A DNA stretch of 64,000 nucleotides from Pseudozyma flocculosa PF-1 (Eukaryota; Basidiomycota; Ustilaginomycetes; Ustilaginales; Ustilaginaceae). Below, one piece after another: positions 33,777 through 43,516 of the stretch. The stretch spans positions 603,067 to 667,066 of the forward strand of contig NW_006920873.1 in NCBI RefSeq assembly GCF_000417875.1. Reading direction: 5' to 3'. A model generated the notes under the pieces. It was not told where the DNA came from, did not search any database, and saw only the letters and a program-made list of their open reading frames with translations. The first letter of the stretch is position 1. Each line of letters opens with the position of its first letter. Position numbers and translations under genes: made by a program.

Positions 33777-34930
33777 GAGGGTGCCTTCGTGTCGTTGTAG
33801 AGCGTGATCTTCTGGCCGGCAATCTCCTCGTGATCGTGGCCGTCATCGCCCTTCTTGGCGCCCATCTGGCCATAGGCCTTGACGCGGAGCCGCTCCCACT
33901 CGCCGGCCGTGGGGACGGGAAGGCCCTGGGCCTTGCGGTCGTCCCAGTAGCCCGTGCCGCGCGCCGCGTACGCCTCGCGGACCACCTCGGACTCGAGCAG
34001 CGGCTCGAGGGGCACGTCGTCGTTGAACAGGGCGAAGTAGAAGATGCCGAGGCGGGTGTAGTGCGCCTGGTCGGCGGGCGGCGCGACGACGCGGTGGATC
34101 GTCTGCTTGAGGTAGCCGGCCGAGAGGAAGGCGAGCGCGTCGCCGGCGTTGATGACGAGGGCATTGTCGCGGTGCTTGACGAGGCGCCACACATTGTCGG
34201 GCATCAGGACCTCGAGCGACGTGATGGGCTGGCTCCAGAGGATCGAAACGCTGTTGAAGTCGGTGTGGCCCTGCAGGCGGACCCCGCCGAGCGCCGCGTC
34301 GTCCTCCTTGGGCGGCGTGTGGTACATGGCGTACCGCAGGAGGTCGAGGCCCTTTGTCTCCGGGTCGCGCGACAGGTTCCACAGCGTGTCGGCGGGCAGC
34401 TTGAGGACAAGCGAGAAGACCGAGAGGATCTTGCGCAGGATGACGCGGTGGTTGTAGACGGCGAAGGCCTCGATCTCGGGCAGCAGCTCCTGGATCGAGG
34501 GCGGGAAGAGCTTCTGCCTCGCCTCGGGGCTGTACGACTGCGAGCCAAAGTTGAGCTGCTCGATGCGGTCCTTGATGCCGTTGAGCTTCCAGTGGCCCTG
34601 CTCCTTGTAGCCGACAAAGCTGCCGGTGCCGAGGATGTCGGCCTTGAACTTGGCCTTGTCCTCCTCGGATACGCCGTTGAAGACGTACTGGCCAATGGCA
34701 AATTGGCGCAGCACCTGGTCCCACGACAAGCCGTGGTTCTCGGCGTAGATGAAGCCGTCGCGGTGGAAGGCGTCGCCCACCTCCTGCACCACGTCGGCGG
34801 GGACGTCGGTGAAGTCGTCGCCGGTCACCTTGCTCAGGTCGAGGGTACGGAGGGGCGCCCAGTCAATGTCCTTCTGCTGGGTTGGGGTGGGAGGCGTCCA
34901 CGCCGGGATGTCGAGGGTAGAGGCGGGCAT
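33716..34930 (-). CDS. 2-oxoglutarate/Fe(II)-dependent dioxygenase (isopenicillin N synthase-like)
   Basis: Single exon, 404 residues. It has the N-terminal DIOX_N-type region (VVQEVGDAFHRDGFIYAENHG, about 46-66) and a double-stranded beta-helix core. The iron facial triad is visible as His222 and Asp224 (QGHTDFNSVSILW) and His279 (QTIHRVVAP). Arg293 in YTRLGIFYF is the 2-oxoglutarate carboxylate anchor (RxS/RLG-type). This suggests an active oxygenase acting on a small molecule, but the substrate cannot be told from sequence; relatives include isopenicillin N synthase-like and gibberellin or flavonoid oxidase-like enzymes. The C-terminus has a run of ten Gln, encoded by CTG/CAG repeats at about 33749-33778, that is probably disordered. 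No other secondary-metabolism gene is adjacent, so it does not look like part of a cluster. Confidence 0.85.
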
Positions 34931-35690
34931 GGTGGCGCGACGGGGGGCGGGGATGGCGGCGTCGAGTGGACGATGAACTCGGTCTAGACGGAGAGATGGG
35001 TCGTGACGAGAGAGCCGTTGCCGTCAGGACGGTAAAGATGTGTTGGGAGGTTGGAGATGGGCGGGGCAAGCGGGTGGGCAGAGGATGGGACAGCTCGCCA
35101 TGCTGGCCTTTAAGTACCGAGGTCATCGATGGCCCATCCGTCGCGAGCAAGGCCAGGCGAGCGAGGGTCGAGAACCAGGGTGGAGTCATGCCCATGCCAC
35201 GGGCCGGTCCGGTGAGCTGGGCGATGTCGACATCGGCGCTGCGCTCCGCCTTTGGCAAGCGTACGGCCTAGCCTGACCGTTTGGTGACGGCGAGGCCGGG
35301 CCTCGATGCGAAGTCGAGGAGGAGCCGGGCCGCCAGCGCAAGAAGAAAGCGAAACCTGGCCGGCGACATAGCCTTTCCTTGTCGAGAAGCGGCAGGTCAA
35401 CGTGGGGCGCCTGGTCGCCTCGTTGCGTGCGATGTCCACGTTTGAGCGAGGCCTGGGGGGGGCGGGGCAGGTCAGGCCATCATGTCATGGCGCCTTGCTC
35501 GGCCGCTTGCCAAAGGCCGCTTGCTCGAGACCGTCGACGTGCGGTGTGGTGTGGAGGAGGCCCGGGCGGCAGGAGCGTGGGGGGAGGGTCGAGGAGAGAA
35601 GGCGGGGCGGGCAACGAGGATGTGCAACAGCGAGAGAGAGCACGCCATCGCCCGCCTGGCCGCGGCCTGGCCATGTTGGACGTGGAGCAG

Positions 35691-35722
35691 CCAGGCCAGG
35701 CCAGGTCAGGCCAGGCCAGGTC
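35691..35722. repeat. (GGCCA)n-type pentanucleotide repeat
   Basis: Imperfect tandem CCAGG/GGCCA units with two GGTCA variants. It is one of at least six similar blocks in this window (6512-6534, 42127-42142, 43493-43516, 44152-44167, 60597-60618), all outside coding sequence. Confidence 0.9.
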
Positions 35723-36264
35723 AAGCGGCGAAAAGCGGGGAGAGGGAGAGGGCGCTCGATTGCGTGACCGCACCCGCCTCGCTCAAATTTCCGTGAGCCG
35801 TCCCCGCCCGCCGTCTCTCTATCACGCCATGCAGATGCTCTCGCCTGCCAGCTTGCCGTAACGTACGTGTTCGCCTTGCCTCGGCCGCCAAGGCTACGCG
35901 TACGGGTACTTCCATCGCACACCACCGCCTCTCCTCGACTTCGGAGCCGCGACGAGGGTTCCGAGGGTTCACCCGGCGGTCCAAGGTGCTCGTCCTGGGC
36001 CATCCATCGGTCCAACCCGTTCCCTCAACGCCGCAGCTGCCGTCCCCCCCGCCCCAACGCCCCGCCATCGCTGCGGGCTCAGCCAGGTCATTCCTTCCAG
36101 CTGCTGATCGACGCCAAGTCCACACCAACGCGGTCAGACTCTTGACTCTCTGTCGGCTGCCGGCAGAGGCATGCACCTGCTCGCCCGTGGTGCAGAGACA
36201 CGATTCAGTTACACGTTGGCCACGCCAACATCATCTACAGATCCACGAGGCACGTCAAGGCGAG

Positions 36265-36296
36265 GCGGGGCGGGGCGGGGCGGGGCGGGGCGAGGG
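36265..36296 (+). repeat. (GGGGC)n G-rich repeat, predicted G-quadruplex
   Basis: Five consecutive GGGG tracts, each separated by a single C, followed by GGG. Four or more G-runs with one-base loops is a strong G-quadruplex signature. It sits about 240 bp beyond the stop of the Sec14-Iml2 gene, on the strand opposite that gene. Confidence 0.9.
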
Positions 36297-36538
36297 ACGG
36301 GGTCACGGATAGAAAACTAAGCAGCTCAAGCGAGGGCATCGACAACCTAAAAGCGGCCCAAAGGGAACCGTGCAACAAGCCAGGGAGAGGAGCGGGGCGG
36401 GAAGGATTACTTCGGAAGAGGCAGAAAGGGAGCGAGTCGGAATCGGGATAGAGACAAAGAGGCGAGGAAGCGTAGGGTATCGTCGGAGCGCACGCAAGAG
36501 GGGCACGCAAGAGGGGCACGCGGGCGGCCAGGCACTCG

Positions 36539-39500
36539 CTATCGGCGGCGAGAGTAGTCGGTGCCCGCAGATCGGTTGGTCGTCGACCGCGAGCGCTGGG
36601 GGTGCGCGCCGCTGCCGCCGGCGTACTCGACGTCGTCGTCGTAGCCGCGGCCGCTCTTGATGCTGCCGCGCGAGCGGCTCGACTGCGTCGTCGCCCTCGA
36701 CATCATGCTGCGGCTCGTGCCCGAGGCCAGCGAGTTGGAGCGCGTCGAGACCGAGCCGCCGATGCTCTGGCTGGCCAGCGAACCATTGACGCCGCTGAAG
36801 AACGAGCCGCGCGAACGGTTGCGCTGGACGCGCATCGTCTCCATGGCGGCGTGGGCGCGCACCTGGCACATGTTGCTCAGCAGGTAGTTGGCCTTGCCGC
36901 TGCCCGTCAGGCCGCCCTTGCCCTTGGCCTCGAGCGGCTTGCCCGACAGCACCTTGCGGAACTCGTCCTTGGCGGCATTGTCCTGGCCCATGCAGCTGCG
37001 CAGGCGTCCGAGCTCGTAGTGGGCAAAGTAGACGAGGTAGCGGTCCACCTCGTCGAGGCGGTGGCCGTTCTCAAATACCTTGTTGAACGACTGGATGGCG
37101 TCGGCCTGGATCTCCTCGATCGGGCCTACCGAATCCTCGGCCGGCAGGCGCACCAGCGTCTGCGGCTCCGGGTACGCCACGAACCGCAGCGCAACGCCGC
37201 GCAGGAAGAAGGCGAGGCAGTACGACGACCAGTACTCGTTTTCGCCCGTGCCGTACGACTTGGGGTTCTCGTACGACTCGAGCTCGTCGATGAACTCGTC
37301 GATCCGCGTCAGCGTGTTTTCCACCAGCAGGAAGACGGGCGTCTGGCCGATGCAGTGCCACAGGTAAGAGAACTCGAGGCCCGGCAGCGGCAGCCGGTTC
37401 TGCTGCGCAATGTACTTCTTGGCCTTGACGGCGACGAAGGTCTCGAAGGGGATCTGGCGGCCCGCCACCTTCTTGGTGAGCTTGGCCACCGTGCGCATGA
37501 TGGTGGCGCTCTTGGCGCGGTCGTCCATGCCCGTCTCGTAGAGCATGACGGCCTTGGCGTACTGGTAGATGGCCTTGGACCAGTTGGACTCGCGCGACAG
37601 CACGTCGTAGCACTCGTAGGCGCGCGCAAAGTCGCAGGTGCAGAGGTAGGTGAGCGAGAGGTCCCAGAAGCACAGGTGGTGGAGCTGCTTGTACTCGCGC
37701 TGGCTCTCGATCGAGTTGCGGAAGTACTCGATCGCCTTTTCCGGCAGCGCCTGGGCGGCGTAGAGGCGGGCGCTGAAGAAGAGGAAGAAGATGCCGTTGG
37801 GGTAGCGCACCAGGTTCCACGAGAGCACCTTGTCGGCGAACTCAAAGTCGACGTCCGAGACGGGGATGTAGCTCGAGATGACGAGGTGGTAGGTGAGGAT
37901 GGCAATGTCGCAGAGCGGGCGGCGCACACCCTCCTCGTCGGCCGAGATGGTGGGCAGAGGCTTGTTCTTGCTCCAGCCGCCGGCACGCGCAAAGAGGTCG
38001 AGCGAAAACTTGCGGTCGCCGACGAAGCCGAAGCCCTCCATCATCTTGAGCATCTTGGTGGGCAGCATCGACAGCACGAGCGAGCAGAGACCGTTGCCGA
38101 GGTAGACGCCCGAGCGGAAGTCCTGGTCGATGGTCGGGTGGTTGGAGCGCTTGTTGGAGATCTGGGCCTCCTCGGCTTCGGCGTCGGTCTGCTCGACAAA
38201 CTTGAACAGTTCGCGCATGGTAAAGTAGGCGGCGCGGAGGCTAAAGGCTTGCTTGACAAAGGCGATGCTGTCGCCCGAGTAGAAGATGCCGAGCACCGAC
38301 TTGAGCAGCTGCGACTCGGCGTAGACGAGCTCGGCGTGGAGCTGGACGAGGCTCATGGAGCGGAAGTTGGACATCTTGTTGCCGCCCATGAGCTTGTTGA
38401 TGGTGCCCTGCTTCTTGCGCAGGCACGACGCGATGTTCATCGAGTGCTTGCAGCAGAGGATGGCCGACTCAAAGTCCTCGGGCTCAAAGGTGAGGATCGA
38501 CTTGACGGCATTGATGAGCGCCATGCCCTCGGCCTTGTAGAGGCGGGTGCCTGCGCCTTCGATGCAGAGCTCCTCGGCCTCCTTCATCCTCGAGTTGAGG
38601 AAGAGGGCCATGGCCTCGCGCACCACGGCCAGGTCCTCGCGGCAGTCGTTGTCGTCGATGCGGCAGTTGGACGCAGACACATTCTTGCTCTGGATGTAGC
38701 TCGGGACGACGGCCGTCTCGGGCGTGATGGACTCGTCCGAGTAGTCCGAGGCCTGGTCGTCGAACTCCTCCTCCTCGTCAAACTCGGGGTCCTCATCCGG
38801 ATAGTGGTCCTGCTCGTTGGCCGAAGCGTAGTCGTCGTCGTCCTGGTGCGAGGCGGTGCTGGGCGCGCCGCGAGCGCTGCCGTTAGCGGCCTGGCCATTC
38901 TTGGAGGAGCCGGTGAGGTAGCTGAGGCCGGCTCCCGCGGCGGCGGCAGCACCGGCGGCGACGCCCGTGACGGCGCCCATCGCGGCCCCCGTGTAGGTCT
39001 GCGGCTTGTCGTCGTCATCGTGGTGGTCGTCGTCCGAGGCCTCGTCGTCGCTCGGAAGCTTGCGGGCAGCCACCTTGGGCGTGGCCTTGGACGCCGACTT
39101 CTTCTTCTTTGGCGCAGGTGCTGGCGCGGGCTCGGGCTCAGACTCGGACTCGGATGTGGACGACTCGGACTCCGGCTCCGGTTCCGGCTCGGGCTCTTTG
39201 GCCTTCTTCTTGCTCTTGCTCTTGCTCAGCTTCGAGTCGCCGTTGCTCTTGGACGACGCAGCAGCAGCGGCGCCGGCACCCGCGGCAGCGCCGGCAGCGG
39301 CACCCGCGGCGGCGGCCTCCTCCTCCTTGCCGGCCTTGGACTTCTTCTTCTTCTTGTCGGCGTCGTCGCCGCCGCCCGCCTTGGCGCCGCCGCCGCCGCC
39401 ATACGACTTCTTGATGGACCCGTCGGTGGAGAACTCTGCGAGCTTCTGGTGCCCGATCGAGTCCTCGAGGGTGTCTTCGTTGTGGTCCTGGAGCCACTTG

Positions 39501-41166
39501 ATGAGGGCGCCGTAGCAGTGGCGGGTGTTGACGTCCTGCGAGACCATCTTGCCGTTGACCTGCGGATAGTCCCAGTGGAAGGAGCCGTCGTCCTTGAGGA
39601 TGCCGGCGCGGTTGTAGACGTTGCGGGCACGCGTGTAGGGGGCGAGCTGGTAGATCTTGAGGCGGATCTGCTTGGCGAGGACCTCGCGGCGGTACGAGAG
39701 CTCCGGCGTGTCCTCGTCCTTGCTGCCCTCGGTCATCCACTTCTTGGTGACCTCCTCGAACTCGTCGGCGAGCTCGCGGTACTCGGCCTCGATCTTTTCG
39801 CGCGTCGCCTTGTCCTTGAGCAGCTTGTTCTCGTCGGGCTGCGGCTCAATGTAGTCCCAGTCCCAGTCCATGGTGCCGCCCATGCCCTTGCGCAGCTTCT
39901 CGGGCGCAATCAGGTCCTCGACGTCCTTGGCCTTGCTGCTAAACTTGATCTTGTCGCGCACGACGGGGTCCAGCATGGGCTGGAGCACCTGCCAGATGCC
40001 CTTGAAGATCCAGGGGGCGCTGTGGACGTAGATGCGCTGGAGTGACTCGGGATAGTAGGCCTCGAGGCACTTGACCAGGAACAGGACGCACTGCCAGTCC
40101 ATGTTCTTGAGGCCGAAGCCCGAGAGGTCGAACACGACGACCGCCTTTTCATAGGGCGGCGTCGTCAGCTGCCTCGCGTTCTCCATGGCCAGCAAGACAA
40201 ACTGCTGGAGCACCTCATGCTTCTGCGCGCTGGTGAAGTGGCGCGCGACGTGGATAAAGTAGATGGGATGCTCTCCCTTGGTGCTGTTGCCCTTGATGTA
40301 CGAGATGCCGCGACGGAACTGGTTGAGGAAGCCGGGGACGTCCTGGAGGCCCTCCTCTCCCTTGAAGATGATGCCGGCGACGTCCTTCTCTAGGCGGAAC
40401 TTGCACGCCGCGGCCAGCATCGCCAGGGCCCGGTCAATGTCCCACTTTCTCGCTCGGAGGAAGCGGAGCAGCGACGTGTCCATGTGGTCCATCTGTTTGC
40501 GGTTCGGTTCGGAGGCCATCGCGCGGCAGCGTCAGCGACCATGCTCGGTTGGTGCGACATCGCAGTCGTCCGTGGAGCGGATGCGCCGTCGCCGTGCCGC
40601 CCGAGGGCTCTGCACGACTCACCTTTGTAAACTCCCACGCCGTCCTCTGGAGGATGGGGCCACCGTACTTGTCGATGAACTCGTTCATCTCCTTGAGCTC
40701 CTCCTGCCTCTTGGCCTCCTCCTTGGCTTTGTCGTCCTTGGGGATGTCCTTGCCGGCGTCCTTTTCGTTCTTCGGCGGTGCCGACGACTCGCCCTTGGCG
40801 GCGACGGCGGCGGGACCTCCCTTGCGGTCGACCTCGGCCGAGACCTCCTTGTTCTTCTCAAAGAGCTCAAACAGCCTCCGGTACATTTCGCGGAGCGACT
40901 TCTGCTGGTCATCGGAGAGGTTGCCTGCGGGGAAGGCGGGAAGCGGATGCGAAGCCGGGAGCGTGCGCATCGCGGCGAGCGAACAGGAGGTTTCAGCATC
41001 GCTGACGGGTCTGGAGCGGGACGTCCAGGTGGCAGGACGCCTGGAGCTGGCCCCGTGCAGGTCGTATCACACCGGAGGCTGGCAGACTTGCAGCCTTGTG
41101 GCTTTTGCACTCACCCTTGTAGCCGGGGAGGATGTCCTCCCCGAGATCGTTCTTGATGGTCGCCAT
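36539..41166 (-). CDS. CRAL-TRIO (Sec14-like) domain fused to an Iml2/TTC39-type TPR domain
   Basis: Three exons, 41166-41115, 40924-40623 and 40492-36539 (introns 190 and 130 nt, GTGAGT), encode 1435 residues. The N-terminus has a CRAL-TRIO-N helix region (NLSDDQQKSLREMYRRLF, then LLRFLRARKWDIDRALAML) and a CRAL-TRIO lipid-binding lobe (HPIYFIHVARHFTS near 185, FDLSGFGLKNMDW near 240, YPESLQRIYVHSAPWIFKGIW near 268). Residues about 480-710 are a Lys/Glu/Asp/Ser-rich linker with an Ala/Gly-rich hydrophobic patch. Residues about 717-1346 match the Iml2/TTC39 family: MALFLNSRMKEAEELC, FEPEDFESAILCCKHSM, NGIFFLFFSARLYAAQALPEKAIEYF, YLVYFAHYELGRLRSCMG. A Ser/Arg-rich tail ends the protein. Sec14 domains exchange phosphoinositides or sterols. 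Yeast Iml2 acts at lipid droplets in clearing protein inclusions. A single open frame of 3.95 kb spans both domains, so the fusion is real unless the assembly is wrong. Confidence 0.9.
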
Positions 41167-42265
41167 TATCGTCTAGATTCCGTGTGGGCGGTCCAGCGGT
41201 GAAAAAAGGACGGTCGCTACCCGGTCGCAGTCCGTCGGGGTCGATACAGGGCAGGGATCGCGGATGGCGTGTCGGCAGCGCGCTTGTGTCTACTCTTCCG
41301 GGTTTCAACGAACGGCAGATCCAGGAAACGCGAGCGGACACGAGGAAAGCAGAGAGCAGGAGAGGGCCGCGAAGAAGACGCTGCTGGGTATGCGGGGAAG
41401 ACGAAGAGAGGAAGCTGGTCCACGGTGCACGGGGCTGAGGGCTGGATGCGGCTCGCGGCTGCTGGTGATGTAGCCTGGGGTGTCGTCGTCGTCGACCAAC
41501 GGGAGCGAAGCGCAGGTAAGAGGTTGGGGAGCGGACGAAGGAGCGGAACGCGATGTTGGTCAGAGGGCGGAAGAAGGGATGGCTCGAAAGGCTGTGGATC
41601 GACCAGCGCCGTTTATATGTGGGCAGCGGTCGGGCACAGGTGACGATGCGGATGGGCGACCGGGGGGAGAAGGCGAGTTGGATGTGGGGCAGAGGAGCTC
41701 CTGCTCTAGTGAGCGGCCGCGGATCCCAGGTCAGCCTGCCCGCCTGCCTTTGCACGCTGCTCCGCAGCTGGTCGGGCGGGCGATTGAAATTCCAGCATGA
41801 AAGCGGGCTCGAGAACCCAACGCAGCAGCAGCCAGCGGCGGCGGCGGCGCTTGGGACAAGCTAGAGGGACGAGCAGATGACCGTCGTACGGTAGCAGCCA
41901 GGCCAGGGGAGGCGGACTACGAAAGGCGGCGAGGCCAGCAGGCCATCACAGCCCAGAGGCAGATCGAGGCCAGGAGGCAGAGCGAGGCTAGAACGACGTC
42001 GCCAGACGGCCAGAGGAGGCGGCGGGGGGGAGGCCAGAGGCAGGCCAGCTGGACAGGTCGGCGGCTCCACAAAAAAGCGTTGGCACAGCGCCAGGCCCCG
42101 CAGCGCAGCGCAGGTGCAAACCGACGGCCAGGCCAGGCCAGGGCCTGCCGGCGCACCTCCCGAAACAAAGTCGCCTCTCGCGTCGCCCCCTACCTTGTTA
42201 GGCGAGATGGGCCTGCAGCTCCGGCCAGGCTCGTGGTCCGAGGGCGAATCTGGCAAAGGACAGCA

Positions 42266-42312
42266 GCTTGCTTGCTTGCTTGCTTGCTTGCTGGCTTGCT
42301 TGCTTGCTTGCT
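42266..42312. repeat. (GCTT)n microsatellite with one interruption
   Basis: About eleven copies of GCTT interrupted once by CTGG. It is the complement of the AAGC repeat at 10213-10248. Confidence 0.95.
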
Positions 42313-43492
42313 GGGAGCCGGGAGATGCCATGATGGCAGGCAAGGCTTCGAGGGGGAGCGTGACCTGCTTGGCTGGCTGTCTCTGATCTCTCCTTCTCGG
42401 TGGCCCCCTTCATCCCGCCGCCGTCTGCCCCGCTGCCCATGCGCTGCGCTGCGTTGGTGCTGCTTGCTTGCCTGCCCTAGCCTGCCTGGCTGTTTGCAGA
42501 TGCATGCACAAGTGTGCTGCCGCTTCCTGCAGCGCTGGCTCTCGTGCAGCCGCACCGGCAACACGCCCAGGGAGGGGCAGCTGGCGGAGCGGTAAGCGTG
42601 AGCCATCCTGCCATGAAGATGGTCTTGCACGACGTTTGTGAGCCCTCAACGAAAACTCTCGTTTCCTAGCCTGTTGAAAGAGACGATTGCCTCGACATCC
42701 ACGCGCGCATGCTGTTGAAGCAAGCTAGCTTACGCTCTGAGCTCGCTGGCTTGTACAAACACACAATCGAACATAGGCCAAAGCTTAGAGAAGGACGCAG
42801 CGCGAGACGGCCTTGCTTGGATAAAACGCGCAGGCCTGACCACCTCGACGGCGGAGGTCCAAACGCGCGACGAGCCCCAGGCAGACCGGTGACGACAGAA
42901 GCAAGCTAAGGCGGACAGAGACAAGGCCATCCTCTCATCGTGATCGGAGCCAAAAGCTTCCTCTGTTGGAGGACAATAGCAAGGATTGCTTGGGCCATCA
43001 TGCTGACGATGGTCAAGTGAGATGACGGCGGCATCCCCCGGTCTCAAAAAAAACTGGAGGAGTGCGGGCGCGCGACGATGCCATAGCTTTCCGCTCAGTC
43101 CTCGCCGCCCGACTCAGACGTACTCTGGCCGACGTGTTGCAAGTAGGCATGCACAAAGGGCGGCGCCGAGAGATGGCACCACAACGCCCGCCGAGCTCGA
43201 CCATTCTGGCAAAACACATCGTCTTCCATCCTTGGTTGCCAGGAGCCGGCAAGGCTCAGCCTCGAGAGTCTTGGAAAAAGTCTGCTGGCGAGTCGTCTTG
43301 GCCGGCGGACAATAGCAGGTCGATGTTCATCCTATCGCTGGGTACTGGGCGTTGGTGCGACGGCTGTGGCTGCGGCTGCGGCAGCAGCTGGGCTGGCTGA
43401 GTCGGGTTCGGGTACTTAGATATGGCGTCTAGGCGCTGTCTTACCAAGGAAGCACCATTATTGCGGGCAGTGAGGCACTCGCGACCGCACTC

Positions 43493-43516
43493 GGCCAGGC
43501 CAGGCCAGGCCAGGTC
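43493..43516. repeat. (GGCCA)n pentanucleotide repeat
   Basis: Four near-perfect GGCCA units ending in a GGTC variant, in the gene-poor interval. Confidence 0.9.

Larger units (their letters stand above)
34931..36538. other. Intergenic, dioxygenase promoter and 3' flank of the Sec14-Iml2 gene
   Basis: About 1.6 kb with no recognisable gene. It contains a GGCCA repeat (35691-35722) and a GGGGC repeat (36265-36296). Open frames here are Arg/Pro-rich and lack conserved motifs. Confidence 0.5.

Noticed and set aside
36602..40045. A very long open frame (1147 codons) on the plus strand opposite the Sec14-Iml2 gene
   Set aside because: It mirrors the GC3-biased codons of the real gene, is Val/Leu/Arg/Asp-repetitive and has no family motif. 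The minus-strand protein has clear domains.
33716..41166. Dioxygenase, kinase and Sec14-Iml2 genes as a secondary-metabolism cluster
   Set aside because: No backbone synthase, transporter or cytochrome P450 is nearby, and the spacing and neighbours are ordinary.
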